Shown: positions 1 to 10,054, counted from the first letter of the stretch. The stretch is DNA of 64,000 nt from Acinetobacter shaoyimingii (GCF_011578045.1 NZ_CP049801.1:3100001-3164000), one strand, 5' to 3'. The notes: generated by a model not told the origin, from the sequence alone. Numbers and translations are program-made.

Positions 1-391
1 AATCAATATGATTATATTTGGTTTTTTGGCAGGAATTGTTGGTGGTGCAACCAATGCTATGGCGCCATTTTTAATGATATATTTGCTCAGCAGTCAACTC
101 CCAAAGAAAGATATTATTATCGTTAGCAATTTAAACTTTATGGCTGGGAAACTGATTCAACTGATCATGCTTTTCCCAATTTTAATGAATTTAAATACCC
201 ATCAACATGTTTTAATTTTGCTGATCGCGATATTTGCTTTATTGGGTGTATGGACAGGACAAAAACTTCAAGTACATTTATCTCAACAGCATTTCCGTGT
301 TTTAATTTTTGTATTACTTTTCCTTTTAGGTCTACATGCATTGTGGCAAAGTGCAAATTTATTGCAATATACGCATTCGCTCTTAAAATAG
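1..391 (+). CDS. TauE/SafE family permease, C-terminal part (cut by window edge)
   Basis: The reading frame is open to the first base, so the gene starts outside the window and the ATG at 8 is probably internal. The visible 127 residues hold about four hydrophobic segments and begin with a glycine-rich stretch (FLAGIVGGATNAMAPF) typical of one half of TauE/SafE permeases. Family members move anions such as sulfite or organosulfonates across the inner membrane, but the substrate here cannot be read from the sequence. A second, complete family member lies at 40583-41350. No terminator is obvious before the next gene. Confidence 0.7.
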   Translation, partial: INMIIFGFLAGIVGGATNAMAPFLMIYLLSSQLPKKDIIIVSNLNFMAGKLIQLIMLFPILMNLNTHQHVLILLIAIFALLGVWTGQKLQVHLSQQHFRVLIFVLLFLLGLHALWQSANLLQYTHSLLK

Positions 392-472
392 TCAATTTTC
401 TTAAACTGTATACATCAAAATCATTTGAAGATTTAAAACGGTTCAAAATAAAAATGTCATAAAGGAATATTT

Positions 473-1882
473 ATGAATGAAAATTTAGCTACCACGACAA
501 ATGCCATGCCGAAGGGTATTGCAAAAGGTTGGATCATCATTGTCATTGCTGCGCTTATATCATACGGTTTGTTTCACGTGTTGCCATATGATCTCAATGC
601 CAATAAAGGGCTTGCGCTGCTCTGTTTTATTGGCATCTTGTGGTTAACCGAGGCAATTCACATCACTATTACCGCACTTTTAGTTCCAGTTCTGGCAGTG
701 TTAATCGGTATGCCGATGGCCAAGGGTGATGAACTCGTCCCTATCACCACACAAGCAGCCCTGACTACATTTGCAGATCCAACAATCTTCCTATTCTTTG
801 GCGGCTTTGCTTTAGCCACAGCATTGCATATTCAAAAGCTTGATAAGAAAATTGCCATGTGGATTATTTCTATGTCTGGCGGTCATTTGGGTATCTCTGT
901 ACTGGCGATTTTTATTGTCACTGCTTTGCTGTCGATGTGGATTTCCAATACTGCAACAGCAGCCATGATGTTGCCTCTGGCTTTAGGTTTATTGGCACAT
1001 TTGGATGTTACACGTGAACGTAAAACTTTTGTGTTTATTCTGCTTGGTATTGCATATTCAGCCAGTATTGGTGGTCTAGGTACAGTTGTAGGCTCTCCTC
1101 CGAATGCTATTGCAGCCAAAGCACTTGGTTACGATTTTGCCGACTGGATGAAAATCGGACTTCCGATGATGCTGATCATTCTGCCTGCAATGCTGATTAG
1201 TCTTTATTTGGTATTACGTCCAAAGCTCAATCACAAAGTTGAATTTGTCACGGAAAATATTCCTTGGACACGCACCCGTATTGCAACTATGGCTCTGTTC
1301 TTGTCTACCGCTTTAGCATGGATTTTAAGTAAAAAATTAACTGAGTTATTGAACATCAGCCAACCTGATACTTGGATTGCCGTGCTTGCTGCCTGTCTCG
1401 TGGTTGTACTAGGCACAGCAACGTGGAAACAAGTATCTGAAAACACCGACTGGGGTGTACTTTATTTGTTTGGTGGTGGATTAACTTTAAGCGCAGTACT
1501 CAAAGATTCAGGTACTTCTTTAGTCCTCGGTCAGACTTTGGCAAATACTTTTGGAGATGCCTCTCCATTGGTGATCATTTTTGTTGTTGCGACCTTTATT
1601 ATCTTCCTGACTGAATTTACCAGTAATACTGCATCTGCTGCACTTTTAGTGCCTGTGTTTGCTGCTATTGCCGATCAGATGGGAATGCCGAAGGAAATCT
1701 TGGTGATTGTCATTGGTATTGGTGCATCTTGTGCATTCATGTTACCAGTTGCAACTCCTCCAAATGCGATTGTATTTGGTACAGGACATATTCAACAGTC
1801 TGAAATGATGAAGGTCGGATTTGTGCTGAACATCATGTGTATTTTCTTGGTCTCTCTATTTGTCTACTGGTTCTTTATCTAA
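473..1882 (+). CDS. DASS/SLC13 family sodium:anion (dicarboxylate) symporter
   Basis: A 469-residue inner-membrane transporter with many hydrophobic segments. It carries both SLC13/DASS signature repeats: an SNT motif in each half (WISNTATAAMMLP near residue 160, FTSNTASAALLVP near 385), each followed by a PPNA element (GSPPNAIAA, ATPPNAIVFG). In known members these loops bind Na+ and the carboxylate or sulfate substrate. The likely role is uptake of C4-dicarboxylates or a related anion; the exact substrate is inference. The start has AAAGGA a few bases upstream. A strong bidirectional terminator follows. Confidence 0.88.
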   Translation: MNENLATTTNAMPKGIAKGWIIIVIAALISYGLFHVLPYDLNANKGLALLCFIGILWLTEAIHITITALLVPVLAVLIGMPMAKGDELVPITTQAALTTFADPTIFLFFGGFALATALHIQKLDKKIAMWIISMSGGHLGISVLAIFIVTALLSMWISNTATAAMMLPLALGLLAHLDVTRERKTFVFILLGIAYSASIGGLGTVVGSPPNAIAAKALGYDFADWMKIGLPMMLIILPAMLISLYLVLRPKLNHKVEFVTENIPWTRTRIATMALFLSTALAWILSKKLTELLNISQPDTWIAVLAACLVVVLGTATWKQVSENTDWGVLYLFGGGLTLSAVLKDSGTSLVLGQTLANTFGDASPLVIIFVVATFIIFLTEFTSNTASAALLVPVFAAIADQMGMPKEILVIVIGIGASCAFMLPVATPPNAIVFGTGHIQQSEMMKVGFVLNIMCIFLVSLFVYWFFI

Positions 1883-1906
1883 CAACATTATTGAAACCAA
1901 CTTCTA

Positions 1907-1933
1907 AAAAGCACGCTAAAGCGTGCTTTTTTC
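1907..1933. terminator. Bidirectional intrinsic terminator
   Basis: Perfect stem GCACGC/GCGTGC with a TAAA loop, flanked by A5 on the left and a T-rich run on the right. It sits between two convergent genes and can terminate both. Confidence 0.85.
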
Positions 1934-1939
1934 TTTTCA

Positions 1940-3187
1940 TTATTTTGCTTTATTGACACCTAACCAGGTGATTTGAGCAGGAACACTATTCAGTTGAATC
2001 CGCTGTTTAACTTCTCCTGTAGCCAAATCAATTTTTAAAATTTCTTTATTTTCTGGATCACTTAAGAACACTTCATCAAGCTGACCATGTGCAATCAATT
2101 GAGACTTCGCCAATTGTACTGAATTAATCTTAAGAACTTGAGGATGAGACTTCTCTTGCCAAGTTTTTGCATCAAAAATGTGTAAAGTACCTGAGCCATC
2201 TAAGAGCACAAAATATTGACCTGTGGCGCTATAGACTTGTTTCAAACGCTGAACATCGGGTTGCTCAGACCATTTCAATTGGCGAACTGATTTTTGCGTA
2301 GCGTCGATAACAAATAAGTCAGGTGTGGTTGATGCAATACCTACTAAATTTGGAGCATTGACATTACCCAATACCGTACCAATGCGTACATTCAATGGGA
2401 GTTTAAAATCGACAAATTTTTGCCCCTGTTGTTCCACCAGTAATACACCATCTTCACAACCAAATGCGGTATAACGTTGAATGGACGATGCGCCATGCAA
2501 ACTAGGGCATTCATTGACTAAAGTTTGCTCTTCATGAAAATGATCACCATGCAACTGGTAGCTTTTCACTAGACTCAGCTTGGTCGCACCGACAGGTAAA
2601 TAGGTACTTAACACCATTTCTCCGCGCGGTTCTGCTACGCCATGATGCGCTAGCGGTAACTTTTGGCTAGCTACAAGCTTCTTTGTAATATCTGCATCCT
2701 TAAACACATCGAACTTTGAACCTTGCTGGTCATCACCATCATAGAAAATGGCAGATTGTCCATTGAATGAACGGTAATGCGTCGGTTTTGCACCGAACAA
2801 TTGATAATTTAGAAGTTGTGGAGTTTGTTCAGCCACTATACCGTTGTTTAGACTTAATCCTGAATCGTAGAAACTCACTACCCCCTGATCACGCTCCATC
2901 AGCACGGCATAGCGATAATCTGGACTGCTATACAATCCAGACACAGCTTGTTTCAGTTGGATGTTATGAATGCTCTTTTCAAGCTTTAAATCATAAAGGT
3001 TTAAATTCGGTCGATCAGTGTTGTCATCTACGATTACCAATCGTCCTTCTGTATTTAAGCTTTGTTCAGGTTGTGGCTTAGGTTCAGATGGTGTTGATGT
3101 AGATGAATCTGATGATCCATCACCACCACATGCGACCAATACCATACTTGCCATCAATATACTCAAAAGCGGTTGTCTTTTTTTCAT
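1940..3187 (-). CDS. AztD-like beta-propeller lipoprotein, putative zinc chaperone
   Basis: A predicted 415-residue lipoprotein. The chosen start gives a short signal peptide ending in the lipobox LVAC followed by a Ser/Pro/Thr-rich linker. A longer frame from 3235 would add 16 residues that spoil the signal peptide. The remainder looks like a repeated beta-strand (propeller) domain with His-rich spots (LPLAHHGVAEPRGE, LHGDHFHEE, CPSLHG, FGCEDGVLL) that resemble AztD, a periplasmic zinc metallochaperone of AztABC transporters. No aztABC genes are adjacent. A 30-bp palindrome upstream fits zinc-dependent control by Zur. The propeller-lipoprotein call is firm; the zinc role is inference from residues and operator. 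Confidence 0.7.
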   Translation of the reverse strand: MKKRQPLLSILMASMVLVACGGDGSSDSSTSTPSEPKPQPEQSLNTEGRLVIVDDNTDRPNLNLYDLKLEKSIHNIQLKQAVSGLYSSPDYRYAVLMERDQGVVSFYDSGLSLNNGIVAEQTPQLLNYQLFGAKPTHYRSFNGQSAIFYDGDDQQGSKFDVFKDADITKKLVASQKLPLAHHGVAEPRGEMVLSTYLPVGATKLSLVKSYQLHGDHFHEEQTLVNECPSLHGASSIQRYTAFGCEDGVLLVEQQGQKFVDFKLPLNVRIGTVLGNVNAPNLVGIASTTPDLFVIDATQKSVRQLKWSEQPDVQRLKQVYSATGQYFVLLDGSGTLHIFDAKTWQEKSHPQVLKINSVQLAKSQLIAHGQLDEVFLSDPENKEILKIDLATGEVKQRIQLNSVPAQITWLGVNKAK

Positions 3188-3252
3188 GTCATATTTCACT
3201 CTTGTTGTTGTGCTTACAGCAAAAAAAGGGTTCAATCAACTTTATCGATTTG

Positions 3253-3282
3253 ATTGTTGTTATGTTATAACATAACAACAAT
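3253..3282. promoter_or_regulatory. Candidate Zur operator (30-bp perfect palindrome)
   Basis: A perfect inverted repeat with no spacer, centred between 3267 and 3268; the core reads TGTTATGTTATAACATAACA. It lies 65 bases upstream of the AztD-like start and shares the GTTATAACAT-type core of gammaproteobacterial Zur boxes. Zur as the binder is inference; the palindrome itself is seen directly. Confidence 0.65.
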
Positions 3283-3470
3283 AAGATATCAGATTAGTTT
3301 TCCAACAAGTGTGTAATGAAATTAGAAAAGTTTGAAATATGATAAAGTTAACACTTTAGAAACCGATGGATGGTGTAATACTCATTATCATACAGATAAA
3401 GAACATACTTACAGACAGCAAAAACAGTTAAAATAATCAGAGATAAGACTAGTAAAATTAATAAAACATT

Positions 3471-3761
3471 ATGAGAAAAATTAAATATGAAGACCATTTA
3501 GAAAGTTTAGGTCTGTGCGAATGCCTAATCCCCTTGATCCAATTTGAAGTCAAGCAAGGTAATAAAATTATGGGATATGACACCAATGGAGGCTGGCCTG
3601 AAAAAGGGAGCCATTTAATTTATTTAAGACAACAACTACATTTAAAACATCCTGACTTTCCTCAGCACCCAAACGTCAATGCTATGATCAATCGAGACAT
3701 ACACTGCAACTGGAAAACAGATGCGTATTGTAATTTTCATCATCATTTAATTATTGGATGA
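3471..3761 (+). CDS. Hypothetical protein, 96 aa
   Basis: I do not recognise this short protein. It has no signal peptide or membrane segment, four cysteines and a His-rich C-terminus (CNFHHHLIIG). The start lacks a clear Shine-Dalgarno sequence and the coding case rests on an intact frame with plausible composition. The Cys/His content might indicate metal binding, which would suit its position beside a possible Zur-controlled gene, but this is speculative. Confidence 0.4.
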   Translation: MRKIKYEDHLESLGLCECLIPLIQFEVKQGNKIMGYDTNGGWPEKGSHLIYLRQQLHLKHPDFPQHPNVNAMINRDIHCNWKTDAYCNFHHHLIIG

Positions 3762-3835
3762 ACTAATGATGAATGCGCCTAAAGAAAACGACTTATTTGA
3801 AATTCGGATTTTACTTCGAAGCTACCTCAATACAA

Positions 3836-4615
3836 CTATAAACACGTATTGGGATAAGTCTCTTTAACAGCCAACTTAGAGTCAAATACTGGCTGAATAG
3901 GAATTTCATCTGTTCTGAAATAGCACTTCTCTCTCCATTTCATGGCTTCTTCTTCGTCTTTAGGCAATCCATTTAAACCATGATAATAATTTTGAAACAT
4001 ATTCTCTAAGGCATTTGAATATCCTAAATTTGCTGATTTCACATACCATTCCGTAGAAACTTTCCCATTTTTCTCTACACCTAGCCCTCGCTGGTACAAC
4101 ACACCTATATTATTCATAGCAGCTGGATTGCCCTGCTCTACAGCCTTTTCATACCAATATTTAGCTTTTTGATAATCTGTTTCTGTACCTAATCCTGAAT
4201 GATAATATTCACCAAGTCTAAACTGCGCATCAGCATTACCAAGCTCAGCAGATTCTTTCAGTAGTCTAAAAATTTCAGGGTATAATTCAGGGTTATGCTT
4301 ATATTGATAAAGTCTTGCTAAATTTAATTTTGCTAAAGGACTTCCTTGCTGAGCAGATTTTTTAAACAACTTTTCAATTTCTAACTCTTTTTTTGAGGGT
4401 TGATCATCCTCAGCTAGGTGTCTATCCTTAAAACTGTCATGAATATTCTTATAATACAGTAAGGCAGCATAACGGTTTAGCTCATCACCTTTCAGTTCTT
4501 GAGTCTTATAATGATAAGTCGCTAAGAGATAATTCGAGTTGTTCTTTACGTAACTACCAATATAAAAAATGACAAAAGCAAATAGAACCAAAGCATAATA
4601 TTTTTTGTAATTCAT
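3836..4615 (-). CDS. Sel1-repeat (TPR-like) membrane-anchored protein
   Basis: 259 residues with an N-terminal hydrophobic anchor (about residues 7-24). Several Sel1-like repeats follow, recognisable by GNADAQFRLGEYYHSGLG, the YEKAVEQGNPAAMNNIGVLY block and SANLGYSNALENM. Sel1 repeats form alpha-helical solenoids that mediate protein-protein contacts. The anchor suggests the repeats face the periplasm. The partner is unknown and no neighbour points to one. Confidence 0.8.
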   Translation of the reverse strand: MNYKKYYALVLFAFVIFYIGSYVKNNSNYLLATYHYKTQELKGDELNRYAALLYYKNIHDSFKDRHLAEDDQPSKKELEIEKLFKKSAQQGSPLAKLNLARLYQYKHNPELYPEIFRLLKESAELGNADAQFRLGEYYHSGLGTETDYQKAKYWYEKAVEQGNPAAMNNIGVLYQRGLGVEKNGKVSTEWYVKSANLGYSNALENMFQNYYHGLNGLPKDEEEAMKWREKCYFRTDEIPIQPVFDSKLAVKETYPNTCL

Positions 4616-4758
4616 AGCATTCTTAGTTAATTTTTTTTATATTTTATACATTTTCGAAGATTGTAACAGTTTTTATTTTGTTATTTTTATACACTTTTAC
4701 TCGACAATAAATAAATATAAAATTAGATTCACCTAATAAAATTTATAAGCTATTCGAT

Positions 4759-5220
4759 ATGAAAAAAATACATTCAACAATTAAATTTCAACCCAAATTA
4801 GCATTAATTATTAGCCCATTAATTCCAATTTCATTATTTATGCTGTATTTCCTACTGAGAGGCTCTTTTGAGTTAGATATTTTACAAATTGTGGGTACAT
4901 TTGCTGGAATCTATTTCATCATTCTTTTTCCTGCTCTACTCAAATTATGCAATATACTCATAACCAAAAATCTTTTTATATTTCCTTTCATGTGGCTAGG
5001 AGCGCATATCACATTAGCACTCATCTACTTTTTTATGACGATTCTCAAGAATATTCATCGTAGCGATCCTATATTTGAATATGTTGGTTCAATTATTTGG
5101 CATAATGTTTTTTCAATCTCCATGTTGATTATTAGTTGTATTCTCGCTCTACTTTTTTGGTCGATAGCTTCACTTATACCTAAATTAAAAGCAAAAAAAA
5201 TATCAAACAACTTAACTTGA
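4759..5220 (+). CDS. Small integral membrane protein, unknown function
   Basis: 153 residues with about four hydrophobic segments, a Lys-rich N-terminus and a basic C-terminal tail. No family recognised. The gene is very AT-rich. It resembles the next gene in size, topology and N-terminal pattern (MKKIHSTIKFQ against MKNFKITTFQ), so the two may be diverged paralogues. Confidence 0.55.
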   Translation: MKKIHSTIKFQPKLALIISPLIPISLFMLYFLLRGSFELDILQIVGTFAGIYFIILFPALLKLCNILITKNLFIFPFMWLGAHITLALIYFFMTILKNIHRSDPIFEYVGSIIWHNVFSISMLIISCILALLFWSIASLIPKLKAKKISNNLT

Positions 5221-5234
5221 GCAATGTAAACACT

Positions 5235-5283
5235 GCTGAAACTATTGAAGAATTCTCTCCAACGAATTCCCCTAGGTTTCAGC
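5235..5283. other. Nested inverted repeat between two small membrane-protein genes
   Basis: An outer 8-bp stem (GCTGAAAC/GTTTCAGC) encloses two GAATTC hexamers that can pair with each other around the loop TCTCCAAC. There is no T-run, so it is not a clean terminator. It could be an RNA fold or a site; nothing further can be said. Confidence 0.3.
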
Positions 5284-5365
5284 GAAGCGTTTCATATTGA
5301 ATGATTCTTCATAATAATTTACAAATACCATTAGCCCAAAATACATCTTAACCATTTTATTTTAA

Positions 5366-5803
5366 ATGAAAAATTTTAAAATCACTACATTTCAATTGGG
5401 TTCTACCCTCCTAATAGCACCAATACCATATTTAATATTTCTGATTTATTTCTATAAGGAATTTTTTTATGAAGCAAGTGTTCTACAAGCACTTATGAGC
5501 TTCGCAAGCATTTTTAGCGTCTTTATCGTGATCTATATTTTAATTTGCTGCCCGATATTTTATATAATTTGCCTAAAACTGATAAAGCACGATAGCTTCA
5601 ATCCCCTTACAATCCTTATCGTTACTACACTCATCACGGCTTTGTATTATTTGTACGCATTTTTAGTCACAAGTTCAAATACACAATCAGACTTAATCTA
5701 TTTCCCTCCACTCTATATCTTTAGTGTTCTAAATGTACTAGGTTTCCTTAGCGCGCTACATTTTTTTCATTTTTCAAATCTTAAATTAAACGATAAAAAC
5801 TAA
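5366..5803 (+). CDS. Small integral membrane protein, unknown function
   Basis: 145 residues, about four hydrophobic segments, Lys/Asn-rich C-terminus. Not recognised. The size and layout match the preceding gene, suggesting an old duplication. No Shine-Dalgarno sequence stands out, and the AT-rich composition lowers certainty about the start. Confidence 0.5.
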   Translation: MKNFKITTFQLGSTLLIAPIPYLIFLIYFYKEFFYEASVLQALMSFASIFSVFIVIYILICCPIFYIICLKLIKHDSFNPLTILIVTTLITALYYLYAFLVTSSNTQSDLIYFPPLYIFSVLNVLGFLSALHFFHFSNLKLNDKN

Positions 5804-5877
5804 GTAGAGGCTTTGCCACTCCTCTGTAAAATCCTTATACTTAGAGCCAATTTTTTTCTAATTTTAAGTGGATGACC

Positions 5878-6861
5878 ATGAGTCGCGCCATATCGCATAT
5901 TGATACCTTCCAAGGCTTAATTCTTGCCTTACAAAACTACTGGGCTGAACAAGGTTGCGTCGTATTGCAACCATACGACATGGAAATGGGCGCAGGGACA
6001 TTCCACACTGCAACATTCCTACGTGCGCTTGGTCCAGAAACTTGGAATGCCGCTTACGTTCAACCATCACGTCGTCCGAAAGATGGTCGTTATGGCGAAA
6101 ACCCAAACCGTTTGCAACACTACTACCAATTCCAAGTCGTGCTTAAGCCAAACCCAGACAACATTCAACAGTTGTACCTTGACTCGCTTAAAGCGATTGG
6201 TATTGATCCGTTGGTACACGACATTCGTTTCGTAGAAGACAACTGGGAATCTCCAACACTGGGTGCTTGGGGATTAGGTTGGGAAGTTTGGCTCAACGGT
6301 ATGGAAGTGACTCAGTTCACTTACTTCCAACAAGTGGGCGGTGTTGAATGCTACCCAGTGACAGGTGAAATCACTTACGGTCTTGAACGTCTTGCAATGT
6401 ACTTGCAAGGTGTAGACTCAGTTTACGATTTGGTTTGGACCAAAGGTCAATTCGGTACTGTGACTTATGGCGATGTGTTCCATCAAAATGAAGTCGAACA
6501 ATCAACGTATAACTTTGAATATGCACCAGTCGACAAAATGTTTGAACTCTTCGACTTCTACGAAGCTGAAGCGACTCGATTAATTGAAGCTGAGCTTCCA
6601 CTGCCTGCTTATGAGCAAGTGATCAAAGCTTCACACAGCTTTAACTTGTTAGATGCACGTGGTGCAATCTCGGTAACTGAACGTCAACGTTACATTTTAC
6701 GTGTACGTACTTTGGCACGTTCGATTGCACAAAGTTACGTGGCTGCTCGTGCGAAACTTGGTTTCCCTATGGCAGAACCAGCTTTACGTGATGAAGTTTT
6801 AGCACAGTTAAAAGCACAAGTTGAAGCGGAAGCAAAAGTTGAATCTAAGGAGAGCAAATAA
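5878..6861 (+). CDS. glyQ: Glycine--tRNA ligase alpha subunit
   Basis: Alpha subunit of the bacterial alpha2beta2 glycyl-tRNA synthetase; it carries the class II catalytic core that activates glycine. Recognised by near-invariant family segments ([70 protein letters not shown]). Length of about 327 residues is slightly above the usual 300, with a short acidic/Lys tail. Starts at 5872 and 5878 are in frame; the second gives MSRAISHID and better spacing from the weak AGTGG. It overlaps glyS by one base, so translation is probably coupled. Confidence 0.97.
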   Translation: MSRAISHIDTFQGLILALQNYWAEQGCVVLQPYDMEMGAGTFHTATFLRALGPETWNAAYVQPSRRPKDGRYGENPNRLQHYYQFQVVLKPNPDNIQQLYLDSLKAIGIDPLVHDIRFVEDNWESPTLGAWGLGWEVWLNGMEVTQFTYFQQVGGVECYPVTGEITYGLERLAMYLQGVDSVYDLVWTKGQFGTVTYGDVFHQNEVEQSTYNFEYAPVDKMFELFDFYEAEATRLIEAELPLPAYEQVIKASHSFNLLDARGAISVTERQRYILRVRTLARSIAQSYVAARAKLGFPMAEPALRDEVLAQLKAQVEAEAKVESKESK

Positions 6862-8960
6862 TGTCTAAACATACAGTATTGTTCGAATTAGGCTGTGAAG
6901 AACTTCCGCCAAAAAGCTTAAAAAAATTACGTGATGCTTTAAAAGTTGAAACTGAAAAAGGCTTAAAAGATGCAGGTCTTGCATTCGACTCAATCGAAGC
7001 GTATGCAGCACCTCGTCGTCTTGCGCTTAAAATCGTAAACGTTGATGGTGCGCAAGCAGACACTCAAAAACGTTTCGATGGCCCTGCAAAACAAGCAGCG
7101 TTTGATGCGGAAGGTAAACCAACTAAAGCTTTAGAAGGCTTTATGCGTGGTCAAGGTATCACTGTAGATCAAATCTCAACTTTCCAAGCAGGTAAAGTTG
7201 AGAAAGTGTGCTACTTAAAAGACGTGAAAGGTCAAAGCCTTGACGTGCTTTTACCACAAATTTTACAAAATGCTTTGGACAACCTTCCAATTGCAAAACG
7301 TATGCGTTCTGCGGCAAGCCGTAATGAATTTGTACGTCCTGTAAAATGGATGGTATTACTTAAAGATACAGAAGTGCTTCCTGCCACCATTCAAGGTTTA
7401 ACTTCAGGTGTTAAAACTGAGCAAGGTTTTGTAACTGGACGATATAGTTTAGGACATCGTTTCCATCATCCAGATATGGTTGAAATTAAGCATCCTGATG
7501 AATATCTTGATGCCTTACGTCAAGCATATGTAATTGCTAACTTTGAAGAGCGTCAAGCGATCATTGATGGTCAAGTAAAAGCGTTGGCTGATGAAGTGAA
7601 TGCCATTGCGATTGTTCCAAGTGACCTTCGTGACGAAGTGACTGCGCTTGTTGAATGGCCTGTTGCGCTTCGTGCAAGCTTTGAAGAACGCTTCCTTGCT
7701 GTTCCTCAAGAAGCACTCATCACCACCATGCAGGACAACCAAAAGTACTTCTGTTTAGTGAATAGCGATAACAAACTTCAACCTTACTTCATTACGGTGT
7801 CAAACATTGAGTCGAAAGATCCGACACAAATTATTGAAGGTAACGAGAAAGTGGTTCGTCCACGTTTGTCGGATGCTGAATTCTTCTTCTTACAAGACCA
7901 AAAACAACCACTTGCTTCTCGTAAAGAGAAATTGGCAAACATGGTCTTCCAAGCAGAACTCGGTACGCTTTGGGACAAATCGACACGTATTGCAAAATTG
8001 GCTGTTGCTTTAGCGCCAATTACAGGTGCAAAAGCAGAAGATGCTGAAAAAGCTGCTCTTCTTGCGAAATGTGACTTAACCTCTGAGCTTGTGGGTGAAT
8101 TCCCAGAACTTCAAGGTATTGCAGGAACTTACTACGCACGTCTTGAAGGCGAAAATGATGAAGTTGCTGAGTCTTTAGGTGAGCAATATTTACCTAAATT
8201 CGCAGGTGATGTTTTACCGAAAACCAAAACAGGTACAACCATTGCCCTTGCCGACCGTTTAGACACACTCACAGGTATTTTTGGTATTGGTCAAGCGCCT
8301 ACAGGTTCTAAAGACCCGTTTGCACTACGTCGTTCTGCCATTGGTATTTTACGTCTTGTGACTGAAAATGAGCTTGATGTGTCGATTGAAGACCTTATTA
8401 AGCTTGCACTTGCTGCGTACGGCGATGTATTGAAAGACCACGACAAGACTTTAAACGATGCTGTTGCATTCTTAGAAGGTCGTTACCGTGCCAAATACGA
8501 AGACCAGGGCGTTGCGGTTGATGTGATTCAAGCGGTTCAAGCGTTGTCACCAAAATCTCCGCTTGATTTTGACAAGCGTGTAAATGCGGTGAATCACTTC
8601 CGTGCATTGCCTGAAGCTGCTGCGCTTGCTGCTGCGAATAAGCGTGTTGCGAATATCTTAGCAAAAGAAGCTGAGCCTACAGGTGATGTAGTTGAAGCAA
8701 ACTTGGTTGAAGATGCTGAGAAAGCATTATTCGCTGAACTTGCGAAAATCACGCCTGAAGTTGAGCCGTTATTTGCTGCAAAAGACTACACTGCTGCCTT
8801 GTCTAAGCTTGCTGCTTTACGTGCACCAGTCGATGCCTTCTTTGAAGGCGTGATGGTCATGGCAGATGATGCTGAACTGAAAGCAAACCGTTTACGTTTA
8901 CTTGCTCAGCTTCGTGACTTGTTTACCAAAGTGGCTGATATTTCGGTGTTACAGCACTAA
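6861..8960 (+). CDS. glyS: Glycine--tRNA ligase beta subunit
   Basis: Beta subunit (699 residues) of the tetrameric glycyl-tRNA synthetase, needed for tRNA(Gly) recognition and full activity. The N-terminus ([14 protein letters not shown]) and later segments ([38 protein letters not shown]) are diagnostic, and the C-terminal part matches the anticodon-binding DALR-like region. The ATG overlaps the glyQ stop (TAATG) and a good AAGGAG lies upstream. A strong terminator ends the two-gene operon. Confidence 0.97.
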   Translation: MSKHTVLFELGCEELPPKSLKKLRDALKVETEKGLKDAGLAFDSIEAYAAPRRLALKIVNVDGAQADTQKRFDGPAKQAAFDAEGKPTKALEGFMRGQGITVDQISTFQAGKVEKVCYLKDVKGQSLDVLLPQILQNALDNLPIAKRMRSAASRNEFVRPVKWMVLLKDTEVLPATIQGLTSGVKTEQGFVTGRYSLGHRFHHPDMVEIKHPDEYLDALRQAYVIANFEERQAIIDGQVKALADEVNAIAIVPSDLRDEVTALVEWPVALRASFEERFLAVPQEALITTMQDNQKYFCLVNSDNKLQPYFITVSNIESKDPTQIIEGNEKVVRPRLSDAEFFFLQDQKQPLASRKEKLANMVFQAELGTLWDKSTRIAKLAVALAPITGAKAEDAEKAALLAKCDLTSELVGEFPELQGIAGTYYARLEGENDEVAESLGEQYLPKFAGDVLPKTKTGTTIALADRLDTLTGIFGIGQAPTGSKDPFALRRSAIGILRLVTENELDVSIEDLIKLALAAYGDVLKDHDKTLNDAVAFLEGRYRAKYEDQGVAVDVIQAVQALSPKSPLDFDKRVNAVNHFRALPEAAALAAANKRVANILAKEAEPTGDVVEANLVEDAEKALFAELAKITPEVEPLFAAKDYTAALSKLAALRAPVDAFFEGVMVMADDAELKANRLRLLAQLRDLFTKVADISVLQH

Positions 8961-8972
8961 TTATTAAACATT

Positions 8973-9003
8973 AAAAAAACCCGCTTTAGAGCGGGTTTTT
9001 TAT
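8973..9003 (+). terminator. Intrinsic terminator of glyQS
   Basis: Stem ACCCGCT/AGCGGGT with a short TTAG-type loop, followed by T7. Confidence 0.9.
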
Positions 9004-9388
9004 TATGACTATGTAATTAAAAGAATAATGAACTCAAACCTCATTAAGTTAGTTGAAATATCCTTACCCACTATTAAGATCTAAATATATTAAATTGATG
9101 TTAAATGGGTATTTTCAGCATAATAATTTATAAAACAAAAACAATTTTAAATCGATATTAATGAAAATTTAATTTTTTTACATGAAATAAGAACATAAAT
9201 TAAGGTGATTTAAAAAAATATTTATATTTATAAATCAGAATCTTAATAAAGAACATTGATTATATTATGTGAATTTAAGTAATTTTTTTATGTGAATTGT
9301 TAAGTTTAAATTAAAGTCATTGTTATATCATCTGTTTATTATTTAATCTCATATCTTTATCTCATTAAGTAAAAAGGGACTACAAAAA
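9004..9388 (+). other. Gene-free AT-rich leader before the cysE/alaX-like cassette
   Basis: About 385 bases with no credible coding frame. It is strikingly A/T-rich with many A and T runs. It must contain the promoter of the following cassette, but I cannot fix one confidently. A Shine-Dalgarno-like AAAGGGA lies just before the first gene. Such DNA is a typical target for H-NS-like silencing, which is inference. Confidence 0.5.
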
Positions 9389-10054
9389 ATGCTTATCGAG
9401 GTCCACGAATTAAAAAAGATAATCAATGCTCAGGTTCAAGCAGCATTATGGGAGTGCTGTCATCCGAACTTTGCAAATGATGTTTCAGATGATGCTAAAT
9501 ATTCTTTATTGATTGATCAAATCTTTGAAGATGCTGCTGCATATTGTAAAAAGGATCCAGCCTCAAGAAATTGTATCGCCAGTATTTTACAAACTTACAC
9601 ATCCTTCAAAGCAATCCTGCACTATCGCATTGCACATTTCATTCATAAACATTCAAATTCTATAGACAAGGAGCATTACGCTCTATTCATATCTAATCGT
9701 GGAAAAATACTATCTGGTGCTGAACTTCATTACAAATGTGAAATTGGTAAGAATTTTGTTTTAGACCATGGTTACGGAACAGTGATTGGTGAAACCAGCG
9801 TCATTGGAAGTGATTGCTATATTTTAGGTGGGGTAGTTTTAGGTGCAACAGGTATTGCAAATAACGCGATTGGTAGAAGACACCCTAAAGTTGGAAATAA
9901 TGTCGAAATAGGTGCATTCAGCCGAATTTTTGGAGATGTAGAAATTGGCAATAATGTGTTTATCGGTCCTAATTGTGTCGTTTTAGAAGATGTCCCTACT
10001 GGCTACAGAATCATCACCAAAACATCGAATCAAATTATGCGGAGTATAATGTAA
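9389..10054 (+). CDS. Serine O-acetyltransferase-like enzyme (CysE family)
   Basis: 221 residues: a helical N-terminal SAT region (KKDPASRN, YRIAHFIHK) followed by left-handed beta-helix hexapeptide repeats. CysE acetylates serine to O-acetylserine using acetyl-CoA. Aligned by eye to E. coli CysE, the catalytic His is kept (LDHGYG, His127) and so is the RHPK element (His165). The Asp that forms the dyad with the catalytic His (Asp143 in E. coli) appears as Glu112. The C-terminus lacks the terminal Ile with which CysE binds CysK. It is first gene of a four-gene cassette and its TAA overlaps the next ATG, so coupling is likely. Probably supplies activated serine to the PLP enzyme at the cassette's end, rather than housekeeping cysteine synthesis. 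Confidence 0.82.
   Translation: MLIEVHELKKIINAQVQAALWECCHPNFANDVSDDAKYSLLIDQIFEDAAAYCKKDPASRNCIASILQTYTSFKAILHYRIAHFIHKHSNSIDKEHYALFISNRGKILSGAELHYKCEIGKNFVLDHGYGTVIGETSVIGSDCYILGGVVLGATGIANNAIGRRHPKVGNNVEIGAFSRIFGDVEIGNNVFIGPNCVVLEDVPTGYRIITKTSNQIMRSIM

Noticed and set aside
3188..3235. Longer start for the AztD-like lipoprotein
   Set aside because: Adds residues before the signal peptide and destroys its lipoprotein character.
9973..10053. N-terminal extension of the AlaX gene
   Set aside because: Reads out of frame through the acetyltransferase gene; the ATG at 10054 starts at the family-typical position and is coupled to the upstream stop.
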